NCBI GenBank assembly: GCA_046348995.1
Contig: JAXMDB010000010.1
Coordinates: 138,620-202,619, forward strand
DNA length: 64,000 bases
Origin: JANNSX01 sp046348995
Lineage (GTDB): Bacteria; Pseudomonadota; Alphaproteobacteria; Rhizobiales; Hyphomicrobiaceae
Direction of reading: 5' to 3'
The notes beneath the pieces are model-generated. The model made no database searches, was not told the origin of the DNA, and was given only the letters and a program-made list of their open reading frames with translations. Made by a program: the position numbers and the translations under genes. Shown one piece after another: positions 1-7,461 of this stretch (position 1 is its first letter; the number at the start of each line of letters is the position of its first letter).

Positions 1-206
1 CGATGCCGGAGGGCGAGGAGGGCGAAGCGCGCAAACGCCAGATGCGGGTGAGATTCGACAAGATCAACGGCGAGGATCGCGAGATCATTTCGCGGCTGCA
101 GTCGAACGCGGCCTCTCGCTACGCGGTGCCGGGACGGCTGTCGCCCAAGGAGAATTGCATCTGGGAGTTCCAGCGGTATCTGGCGCGGGAGATGCTGCCG
201 GCATGA
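1..206 (+). CDS. C-terminal end of a probable Rieske-type aromatic ring-hydroxylating oxygenase alpha subunit (5' truncated)
   Basis: Only about the last 67 codons are present; the reading frame is open to the left edge, so the Met near base 3 is probably internal. The tail has an acidic stretch followed by DREIISRLQ, then GRLSPKENCIWEFQRYLA. This resembles the C-terminal helix of Rieske non-haem iron oxygenase alpha subunits, which often end in a 'LS..E..l..FqryLa' pattern. No Rieske or iron-binding motif is visible because that part lies outside the window. The stop is 6 bases from the convergent allA stop. The family call is from memory of the C-terminal pattern only. Confidence 0.5.
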   Translation, partial: MPEGEEGEARKRQMRVRFDKINGEDREIISRLQSNAASRYAVPGRLSPKENCIWEFQRYLAREMLPA

Positions 207-212
207 AGATGG

Positions 213-734
213 CTACAATTGAATGATCCGCTCGGCCGCCTTCGGAAACCAGACCTCCTCGAGGTTGCTGCCCGGACCGGCCCGATCGATAGCCACGAAA
301 TCCTGCTCCAACGCGAGTGGCAGCAGCGGGTGATGCCAGACGTTCGGGTAATAGTTGACGCCCTGCGTGCCGGTGGCCAGGAAGCAGCGCAGCGTGCCGA
401 GATCGGGCGTCTTTGTGCCCTCCGCGACGACCACCAGCCAGTCGTGCCGCGAGAGCGGATAGAAGCATTGGCTGCCGAGCGGATGCCGCTCGAGCATGCC
501 GATACGCAAGGGCAGCGGCCATTGGCGCGCGCGCACGATCGAGAGCATCGTCCGGCCGCCATCCGCTCCGGCATCGACCTTGCAGAGATCCGCGAAGCGG
601 CGGGCATAGCCCTGGTTGATCCTGATTTCCTGCGCGCCCTCGATCTCGACGACCTCCCCGAAGGGCGCGAACGCCGCCTTCGTCAATCGCTCGACGGCCA
701 GCGCATTGATGCGGATGTCGGGGTGGTCGGGCAT
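213..734 (-). CDS. allA: Ureidoglycolate lyase AllA
   Basis: Splits ureidoglycolate into glyoxylate and urea, the last step of allantoin breakdown, in the cytoplasm. The 173-residue length matches the family. Visible family signatures are ERHPLGSQCFYPL (about 82-94) and the cupin-like GVNYYPNVWHHPL (about 125-137), where conserved His and Gln residues line the active site. It is the last gene of the minus-strand purine-catabolism operon and lies 6 bases after puuE, so it is almost certainly cotranscribed with it. Its substrate must come from allantoate through an allantoicase or allantoate amidohydrolase, neither of which is in this window. Confidence 0.93.
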   Translation of the reverse strand: MPDHPDIRINALAVERLTKAAFAPFGEVVEIEGAQEIRINQGYARRFADLCKVDAGADGGRTMLSIVRARQWPLPLRIGMLERHPLGSQCFYPLSRHDWLVVVAEGTKTPDLGTLRCFLATGTQGVNYYPNVWHHPLLPLALEQDFVAIDRAGPGSNLEEVWFPKAAERIIQL

Positions 735-740
735 GGGGCC

Positions 741-1673
741 TCAAGGTCCAGGGTAGGGGTGCGTCGCGATCCAGTGCCGTGCAATGTCGATACGGCGCGC
801 GAGCCACACCCGATCATGCGAGAGCACGTGATCGAGAAAGCGGCGCAAGCCTTCGATGCGGCCGGGCCTCCCTATCAGGCGACAGTGCAGCCCGATCGAC
901 AGCATGCGCGGCCGCGTCTCGCCTTCACGATACAGGCAGTCGAAGGCATCGCGGAGGTAGGTGAAAAACTGCTCGCCGGTGTTGAAGCCTTGGGGTGTCG
1001 CAAAGCGCATGTCGTTCGTATCGAGCGTGTAGGGCACGACGAGGTGCGGCTTTTCCACGATGCGCGACCAGAAGGGCAGATCGTCGGAATAGTCGTCGGC
1101 GTCGTAGAGGAAACCGCCCTCCTCGGCGACGAGGCGGCGGGTATTTTCCGATGTGCGGCCCGTGTACCAGCCGAGCGGGCGCTCGCCGGTGATCCGGCGC
1201 TGGATGGCGATGGCTTCCGCCATGTGCGCGCGCTCGGTTTCTTCGGCAAGCCCATGATAGTTGATCCAGCGCAGGCCGTGCGAGCAGATCTCGTGGCCGT
1301 CCTTCAGCGCAACCTCGGCGACGCGCGGATTGCGGGCGAGCGCCATCGCGACGGCGAAGAGCGTGATTGGAATCCGCCGCTCACGGAACAGATCGAGGAT
1401 GCGCCAGACCCCGGCACGGGAGCCATACTCGTAGAGGCTCTCCATCGACATGTGCCGCGCGCCCTGAAATGGCAGCGCTCCGATGATCTCCGAGAGAAAC
1501 GTCTCTGAGGCGGCATCACCGTGCAGCACGCAATTCTCCCCGCCCTCCTCGTAGTTGAGGACGAATTGAACCGCGATGCGCGCGCGGCCCGGCCAGCGGG
1601 CGTCGGGCGTCTCGGGTCCGTAGCCGATGAGGTCGCGGGGATAGCGGGAGCGGCCGGTTTGGATATCGGTCAT
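741..1673 (-). CDS. puuE: Allantoinase PuuE (polysaccharide-deacetylase fold)
   Basis: Hydrolyses allantoin to allantoate; this is the metal-independent NodB-fold allantoinase, unrelated to the amidohydrolase AllB. The 310 residues carry the PuuE signature QFVLNYEEGGE (36-46), HEICSHGLRWI (127-137) and a GWYTGRTSENTRRL block (about 168-181). The length is normal for the family. It sits between puuD and allA in the same orientation, with gaps of 9 and 6 bases. The neighbouring urate hydroxylase and ureidoglycolate lyase make the allantoinase role secure and argue against a sugar deacetylase. Confidence 0.93.
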   Translation of the reverse strand: MTDIQTGRSRYPRDLIGYGPETPDARWPGRARIAVQFVLNYEEGGENCVLHGDAASETFLSEIIGALPFQGARHMSMESLYEYGSRAGVWRILDLFRERRIPITLFAVAMALARNPRVAEVALKDGHEICSHGLRWINYHGLAEETERAHMAEAIAIQRRITGERPLGWYTGRTSENTRRLVAEEGGFLYDADDYSDDLPFWSRIVEKPHLVVPYTLDTNDMRFATPQGFNTGEQFFTYLRDAFDCLYREGETRPRMLSIGLHCRLIGRPGRIEGLRRFLDHVLSHDRVWLARRIDIARHWIATHPYPGP

Positions 1674-1682
1674 TGGCGAAGT

Positions 1683-2912
1683 CTAAGGCGTCGCCGTCGT
1701 CTGGTCGAGCCAGTGGGCGAGCACCTGGCGCTCCTCGGACGTCATCTCGGTGATGTTGTGAGGCGGCATGGCGTGCGTCATCACCGCAAAGACGCGCAGC
1801 GCGGGTGCCTGCCTCTCAATGTTCTCGGGCGTATCGAGGAGCACGCCCTTGGGCGCGATGCCGACGCCGTCCCAGGCCGGTGTCGAGGCATGACACATCG
1901 AGCAGCGCGACAGGACGATCTCGGTGACGTCGGTGGGCGCGGCCGCTTGCGCAACGAGCGAGGGTGCGGGCTCGGCCGGCGCAAGGCCGAGCGCGGCGCG
2001 GCCGTCGGGCGTCGCCGTCTGGCTGACGAGGACCATCAGCACGATGCATGCGGCCGCGACGCCCCACGTCCACCAGGGATCGCCACGGCCTGCATGGCGC
2101 TCGTTGTAGAAATGCCGGACGAGGCCGCCGGCGACGAGCACGAGCGCGACGATCACCCAGCCGTAACCCGAGGCATAAGTCAGCGGGTAGTGCCCGGACA
2201 GCATCAGGAACACGACCGGCAGTGTCAGATAGTTGTTGTGGCTCGAGCGCTGCTTGGCGGCTTTGCCGAGCGCCGGGTCGGGCGCGTTGCCGGCGAGCAG
2301 CGCGGCGATGACCTTGCGTTGGTTGGGAATGATGAGCATGGCGACATTGCCGCTCATCCAGGTCGCCATGAGAGCGCCGGTGTGGAGCAACGCCGCCCGG
2401 CCACCGAAGATCTGCCCGTACCCCCAGGCGGCCCCAACAACGAGCGCGAAACCGACGATCGCGAGCCAAAGGTCGCTCCTGCCGAGAGGCGAGCGGCACA
2501 GAAGATCATAGACGACCCAGCCCACGACCAGACTGCCGATGCCGATCCCGGCAGCAACGGCAGGCGTCGTCGGCCAGACCGCAGGATCGATGAGGTAGAG
2601 CGCAGCCCCGAGATAGTAAACCCAACACAACAGGAGAAAACCCGAGATCCACGTCGTGTAGGATTGCCATTTGTGCCAGATCAGCTCCTTGGGCAGCGCA
2701 TCAGGGGCGACGAGGTACTTGCGCACGCGATAGAAACCGCCGCCGTGGACCTCCCAGGCTTCGCCGCCTTTGCCGGCCGGGATCTCGGACGTCGGCTTCA
2801 GGCTGGCGTCGATGTGCATGAAGTAGAACGACGCGCCGATCCACGCCATGCCGGCGACGAGATGCAGCCAGCGCAGCAACAGGCTAACCCATTCGACGAG
2901 GACGGGCTCCAT
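1683..2912 (-). CDS. puuD: Urate hydroxylase PuuD (membrane urate oxidase with C-terminal cytochrome c domain)
   Basis: Oxidises urate to 5-hydroxyisourate at the cytoplasmic membrane, replacing the soluble uricase. The first 300 residues contain eight or so hydrophobic segments, starting with an N-terminal LLLRWLHLVAGMAWIGASFY helix whose His is typical of the DUF989/PuuD membrane domain. The C-terminal 75 residues form a c-type cytochrome: haem-attachment motif CSMCH (C337, C340, H341) and a likely distal Met at M382 (AMPPHN). Electrons therefore probably enter the respiratory chain instead of producing hydrogen peroxide. It lies between the ABC transporter and puuE in the purine operon. 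Confidence 0.92.
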   Translation of the reverse strand: MEPVLVEWVSLLLRWLHLVAGMAWIGASFYFMHIDASLKPTSEIPAGKGGEAWEVHGGGFYRVRKYLVAPDALPKELIWHKWQSYTTWISGFLLLCWVYYLGAALYLIDPAVWPTTPAVAAGIGIGSLVVGWVVYDLLCRSPLGRSDLWLAIVGFALVVGAAWGYGQIFGGRAALLHTGALMATWMSGNVAMLIIPNQRKVIAALLAGNAPDPALGKAAKQRSSHNNYLTLPVVFLMLSGHYPLTYASGYGWVIVALVLVAGGLVRHFYNERHAGRGDPWWTWGVAAACIVLMVLVSQTATPDGRAALGLAPAEPAPSLVAQAAAPTDVTEIVLSRCSMCHASTPAWDGVGIAPKGVLLDTPENIERQAPALRVFAVMTHAMPPHNITEMTSEERQVLAHWLDQTTATP

Positions 2913-2925
2913 GCGCTTCTTCTCC

Positions 2926-3834
2926 TCACGTCGTCGCGTGGAAGGGCTTGCCGAGAGACGCGGGCGCCGAGGTTCGGCTGCGCGAGATCAGCACGAGCAC
3001 CACGATCGTCGCGAGATACGGCAGCATCGCCAGATACTGCGCATCCACCTTGAGACCGAGGCCTTGACCGTGCAGCTGGAGGATCGACACGCCGCCGAAC
3101 AGATAGGCGCCGAGCACGACGCGCCACGGCCGCCAGGACGCGAACACGACGAGCGCCAAGGCGATCCAGCCGCGGCCCGCGGTCATGCGCTCGACCCACA
3201 ACGGGGCCTGCACGAGCGAGAGATAGGCACCCCCCAATCCGGCGCACGCGCCGCCGAACGCGAGCGCTGCGTAGCGATAGAGCAGCACGGGATAGCCGAT
3301 CGCGTGCGCCGCCTCGTGGTTCTCGCCAATGGCACGGAGCACGAGGCCCGTGCGCGTGCGGTTGAGGAACCATGCGACTGCCGCAACCAGCACGAGCGAC
3401 AGATAGACGAGATAGTCCTGCCCGAAGACGAGTGGGCCAACGAGCGGAACGTCGGAAACGCCTGGAATAGCGAGCTTCGGAAACGCACCCGCCGAAACAC
3501 CCGAGTAGCGTTGACCGAGCAGCGCCGAAAGCCCCAGTCCGAACAGTGTCAACGCCAGCCCCGAGGCTACTTGGTTCGCGAGCAGCGTCAGCGTGATGAG
3601 GCCGAACAGCAAAGCCATTACGGCGCCCGCGAGCATGGCCGCCGTCAGCCCTGCGAGATAGCTCCCGGTCTCGATGCTCGCCGCAAAGCCCGCAACCGCG
3701 CCGATGATCATCATGCCCTCGACGCCGAGGTTGAGCACACCCGCCTTCTCGACGACGAGCTCGCCGATGGCGGCAAAGACCAACGGCGTCGCCGCGACCA
3801 TCAGGCTGACGAGGATGCCGGTCGCCAGATCCAT
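2926..3834 (-). CDS. BMP-type nucleoside/purine ABC transporter permease (second permease)
   Basis: A 302-residue integral membrane protein of the branched-chain/BMP permease family (YufQ/NupQ-like). It begins MDLATGILVSLMVAATPLVFAAIGELVVEKAG and contains the conserved LNLGVEGMMIIGA segment near residue 40 that marks this family. Eight to ten hydrophobic stretches are visible. It pairs with the permease encoded 3 bases upstream and the double ATPase beyond it to import nucleosides or purine bases. The genomic setting among xanthine and urate enzymes supports a purine-type substrate, which is an inference. No cognate BmpA lipoprotein gene is present in the window. Confidence 0.87.
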   Translation of the reverse strand: MDLATGILVSLMVAATPLVFAAIGELVVEKAGVLNLGVEGMMIIGAVAGFAASIETGSYLAGLTAAMLAGAVMALLFGLITLTLLANQVASGLALTLFGLGLSALLGQRYSGVSAGAFPKLAIPGVSDVPLVGPLVFGQDYLVYLSLVLVAAVAWFLNRTRTGLVLRAIGENHEAAHAIGYPVLLYRYAALAFGGACAGLGGAYLSLVQAPLWVERMTAGRGWIALALVVFASWRPWRVVLGAYLFGGVSILQLHGQGLGLKVDAQYLAMLPYLATIVVLVLISRSRTSAPASLGKPFHATT

Positions 3835-3837
3835 GCC

Positions 3838-4920
3838 TCAGCCTCCCGTCGCCAGTTGGGCTCGCGGCGCGCCAAGCCGCACGCGATAGTTCACGAGCAC
3901 GTCGCTCGCCAGCAGGAAGAACAGCAGCATGCCCTGGAACACCGAGGTTGCTGCGCTCGGTAGGCTCATGGCGATCTGCGCCGCTTCGCCGCCGAGATAC
4001 GTCAGCGCCATGAGATATCCCGCGAGCAGGATGCCGATCGGATTGAGACGGCCCAGGAAGGCGACGATGATCGCGGTGAAGCCGTAGCCGACGGGAATGG
4101 CCGGCACGAGCTGGCCGACGGGGCCCACCGCCTCGAACAAGCCTGCAAGCCCCGCAAGTCCGCCCGAGACGATGAAGCAGAGCCAGATCAGCCGTTGCTC
4201 CGAATAGCCGGCGAAGCGTGCAGCCTGTGGTGCCTGTCCGAGCACTTTGACCTGGAAGCCGACGATGTGCCGGCCGAGGAGAATCCAGGCGATCGCCACC
4301 GTCGCCAGCGCCACGAGCACGCCGATATGCGTCCGCAATCCGCTGAACAGCAGTGGCAGCATCGCGGACGACTGGAACAGGCGGCTCTCGGGGAAGTTCA
4401 TGCCGTCGGGATCGCGCAACGGCCCGTGCACGAGCGCGCCCAACAGTTGGGTTGCGACATAGACCAGCATGAGGCTGACGAGGATCTCGCTCGTACCGAG
4501 GCGCGCTCGGAGGAAGGCGGGGATCGCCGCCCAGGCGATGCCACCGAGGATGCCGGCAACGCACATCAGCGGCAGCAGCCAAGGCCCTTCCGCTGGATAG
4601 ACGGCGAGTGCGACCGCGCCGCCCGCGAGCGCACCCATCGTATACTGGCCCTCGGCGCCGATATTCCAGATGCCGGCGCGGAAGCCGAACGACAGTCCGA
4701 TGGCGATCATGACGAGCGGCGAGGCTTTCACCGTCAGCTCGGAGAGGCCGCTGCGCGTCGTGAGCGGCTCGAAGAAGACCGTGCGGATCGCCTCGAACGG
4801 ATCCTTGCCGAGCAGGCCGAAGAGGATGAGGCTCGCCAGCATCGTCAGCGCGACGGCGATGAACGGCGTCAGGTAGAGCATCGTTCGCGACGGCGAGCGT
4901 CGAGGCTCGAGCCTAAGCAT
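3838..4920 (-). CDS. BMP-type nucleoside/purine ABC transporter permease (first permease)
   Basis: About 360 residues of the YufP/NupP permease family, with a long hydrophilic N-terminus, a first membrane helix in LYLTPFIAVALTMLASLILFG, and the family block FGFRAGIWNIGAEGQYTMGALAGG near residue 100. I chose the ATG at 4920 because it gives MLRLEPRRS and an 8-base overlap with the ATPase stop; a start 27 bases upstream is possible. The overlap implies translational coupling. Together with the adjacent permease it forms the heterodimeric channel of the importer. Confidence 0.86.
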   Translation of the reverse strand: MLRLEPRRSPSRTMLYLTPFIAVALTMLASLILFGLLGKDPFEAIRTVFFEPLTTRSGLSELTVKASPLVMIAIGLSFGFRAGIWNIGAEGQYTMGALAGGAVALAVYPAEGPWLLPLMCVAGILGGIAWAAIPAFLRARLGTSEILVSLMLVYVATQLLGALVHGPLRDPDGMNFPESRLFQSSAMLPLLFSGLRTHIGVLVALATVAIAWILLGRHIVGFQVKVLGQAPQAARFAGYSEQRLIWLCFIVSGGLAGLAGLFEAVGPVGQLVPAIPVGYGFTAIIVAFLGRLNPIGILLAGYLMALTYLGGEAAQIAMSLPSAATSVFQGMLLFFLLASDVLVNYRVRLGAPRAQLATGG

Positions 4921-6445
4921 GCTGAGCCCTCTCTGGCGCGTGGCCACCCATGGCGAGCCCGATCGCCTCGACGGTGAGCTCCTCGACGGGGCGTGCCGGC
5001 GACAACCGTCCTTCGGCGATGACGGCGATACGGCTCGCGATCTCGAACAGCTCGTCCAGATCCTGCGAAATGACGAGAACGGCGGCGCCGTTCGCTGCGA
5101 GATCGATCAGCACCTTGCGGATGAAGGCAGCTGCACCCGCATCGACGCCCCAGGTCGGCTGCGAGGCGACGAGCACGCTGGGCTTCTGCAGCACCTCGCG
5201 GCCCACGACGAACTTCTGCAAGTTGCCGCCCGAGAGGCTGCGCGCGGCGGCGCCCGTGCCGTTCGCTTTGACGCCGAAATGCTCGATGATCTGGCGAGCG
5301 AAGGCCTCGGCCTTACCATGATCGATGAATCCGCCCGGCGCGAGCTTCTGGCGGACCTCGGCCGACAGCACGACATTGTCTGCGAGCGAGAGATCGGGGA
5401 CGGCGGCATGACCGAGCCGCTCCTCGGGGACCGCAGCCAGCCCAAGCCGCCGGCGCGCGATGGGGCCTGCTCGCCCGACAGACTTGCCGTCGATGACGAT
5501 CGCCTCCGCGCGGTCCGCATGAAGCTCGCCGATGAGCGCCTCGATGAGCTCGATCTGGCCATTGCCGGCAACACCGGCGATGCCGACCACCTCGCCTCCG
5601 CGCACCTCGAGCGAGACCTCCTCGAGATCGACGCCGAAGGGCTGGTCGCTCGCCATCGTCAGGCGATCGAGAGCGAGGCGCACGGGGCCCATCGGCGACT
5701 CGACACGCTGAGGCGCGGTGAGCGACGTGCCGATCATCAGCTCGGCGAGGCTCCTCGCCGTTTCATTCTTCGGATCGCAGGTGGCGACCACCTTCCCGCC
5801 ACGCAGCACCGTCGCCGTATCGCAGAGCGAGCGGATCTCCTCGAGCTTGTGGGAGATGTAGAGGATCGAGCAGCCCTCGGAGGCGAGCCGGCGCAGCGTG
5901 AGAAAGAGCGTCTCGACCTCCTGCGGCGTCAGCACCGAGGTCGGCTCGTCCATGATGATGAGGCGCGGGTTCTGCAAAAGGCAGCGCACGATCTCGACGC
6001 GCTGCCGCTCGCCCACCGACAGCGTGCCGACCTTGCGGCCGGGCTCGAGCTTCAAACCGTAGTATTCAGACACCTCGACGATGCGCTTGGCGAGATTGTC
6101 GCGCGCGAGCTCGGGCGAAATGCCGAGGGCGACGTTCTCGGCAACGGTGAGCGCATCAAATAGCGAGAAGTGCTGGAACACCATGCCGATGCCATGGGCC
6201 CGCGACTCCGACGGCTTCTGTGGACGGTACGGCTCGCCGTTGAAGTGCATGCCGCCGCTGTCGGGCTGCAGCACGCCGTAGATCATCTTGACCAGCGTCG
6301 ACTTGCCGGCACCGTTCTCACCGAGCAGCGCATGGATCTCGCCGTGGCCGACGTTGAAGGTCACATCGTCGTTGGCTTTGACACCGGGAAAGCTCTTCGA
6401 CAGCTTTTCGACGGCGAGCAGCGGATGGTCGCCGGGCGTCCTCAC
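4913..6445 (-). CDS. Double-domain ABC transporter ATPase of a BMP-type nucleoside/purine importer
   Basis: The 510 residues hold two fused ABC domains (YufO/NupO type). The first domain is complete: Walker A GENGAGKST (42-50), signature LSVGERQRVE, Walker B LIIMDEPT. The second is degenerate in Walker A (GVAGNGQIE, no Lys) but keeps an LSGGNLQKF signature. This asymmetry is usual for BMP and monosaccharide importers, so it is not a sign of decay. The start is GTG and overlaps the xdhC stop in a GTGA arrangement; the 3' end overlaps the next permease by 8 bases. It energises purine or nucleoside uptake for the surrounding degradation pathway. Confidence 0.9.
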   Translation of the reverse strand: MRTPGDHPLLAVEKLSKSFPGVKANDDVTFNVGHGEIHALLGENGAGKSTLVKMIYGVLQPDSGGMHFNGEPYRPQKPSESRAHGIGMVFQHFSLFDALTVAENVALGISPELARDNLAKRIVEVSEYYGLKLEPGRKVGTLSVGERQRVEIVRCLLQNPRLIIMDEPTSVLTPQEVETLFLTLRRLASEGCSILYISHKLEEIRSLCDTATVLRGGKVVATCDPKNETARSLAELMIGTSLTAPQRVESPMGPVRLALDRLTMASDQPFGVDLEEVSLEVRGGEVVGIAGVAGNGQIELIEALIGELHADRAEAIVIDGKSVGRAGPIARRRLGLAAVPEERLGHAAVPDLSLADNVVLSAEVRQKLAPGGFIDHGKAEAFARQIIEHFGVKANGTGAAARSLSGGNLQKFVVGREVLQKPSVLVASQPTWGVDAGAAAFIRKVLIDLAANGAAVLVISQDLDELFEIASRIAVIAEGRLSPARPVEELTVEAIGLAMGGHAPERAQHA

Positions 6446-7461
6446 GTCAGCGCTCCCTGGTGGCGGCGCTGCGATGTCTGCGCGGCGGCCTCGATGGCAC
6501 GCGCGATCTGCGCCAGTGCGGAAACGGCGATGGCGCCCGGCTCCTTGCCCGCAATCCCGTCGATGCCGATCGGCGAGGTCAGGTGTTCGAGCGCGGCGTC
6601 GGCAATGCCGGCCTGCCGCAACCGCGACAGAAATCGCGCACGCTTGCTCATCGACCCGATGAGACCCAGGAACGCGAAGTCGTTGCGCTGCAGCAGCGCA
6701 TGGCAGATGCCGAGATCGATCGCGTGCGAATATGTCATCACCAGATGGTAACAGCCGGCCGGCGCCTGACCAGCCGTGTGCGCGGGGTCGGACGCGATTT
6801 CGAGCTGGATGTCACCAGGAATCGTCGCGGGAAAGCGGTCGTGGGCGGTATCGACCCAAACAAGATCGAGCGTCGCCATGATGGCCGCCATCGACGCGAC
6901 CGCGCGGCCGACGTGGCCCGCGCCGTAGAGATAGAGACAGGGCTTCGCGGCCCGCGCGGGCTCGATAAGCCAATGGCGGACGACGAGCGCGCGGCGCGGT
7001 CGGAGGCCCGAGAGCATGTCCGAAGCGGCGCGAGCGACAGGAATCGGAAGTCCTGCCGTCGCTTTGCGGTCACTCACGACGAGAGGCAGGATGCCGCTCG
7101 CGAGTGGGCGCAAGACGAGGCTTTGGCCTGCCATCTCACCGGGCGAAAGCAGCAGGCTCCGCTCCCCGACGCCGATCCGCTCGTAGAGCACTCTCACCGT
7201 GCCGCCGCAGCACTGCCCGAGCGAGGGCCCGAGGGCGAGCTTCTCTTGCGCGCGCAGCCACGGCTCTTCGGGCGCGCGGAGCATGAGGCGCGCGCGCGCG
7301 ATCGCCTGATGCTCGAGCGCGCCGCCGCCGATGGTACCAGAGGTCTGCGCGGCCGTGACCAGCATCGCCGCCCCTACCTCGCGCGGGCTCGAGCCATCGG
7401 TCTCGACGATGGTAACGCGGATATGAGCGTCAAGCCCGGTCTGATCGAGAAGCGTGCTCAT
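6442..7461 (-). CDS. xdhC: Xanthine dehydrogenase accessory protein XdhC
   Basis: Delivers and sulfurates the molybdenum cofactor for xanthine dehydrogenase, in the cytoplasm. The 339 residues show the XdhC N-terminal block VTIVETDGSSPREVGAAMLV (about 17-36), GGGALEHQ (about 46-53) and a C-terminal Rossmann-like domain with LYGAGHVGRAVASM (about 177-190). It lies directly after xdhB with an ATGA overlap and before the ABC ATPase with a GTGA overlap, so it is tightly coupled within the operon. Length and order (xdhA-xdhB-xdhC) are the standard ones. Confidence 0.93.
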   Translation of the reverse strand: MSTLLDQTGLDAHIRVTIVETDGSSPREVGAAMLVTAAQTSGTIGGGALEHQAIARARLMLRAPEEPWLRAQEKLALGPSLGQCCGGTVRVLYERIGVGERSLLLSPGEMAGQSLVLRPLASGILPLVVSDRKATAGLPIPVARAASDMLSGLRPRRALVVRHWLIEPARAAKPCLYLYGAGHVGRAVASMAAIMATLDLVWVDTAHDRFPATIPGDIQLEIASDPAHTAGQAPAGCYHLVMTYSHAIDLGICHALLQRNDFAFLGLIGSMSKRARFLSRLRQAGIADAALEHLTSPIGIDGIAGKEPGAIAVSALAQIARAIEAAAQTSQRRHQGALT

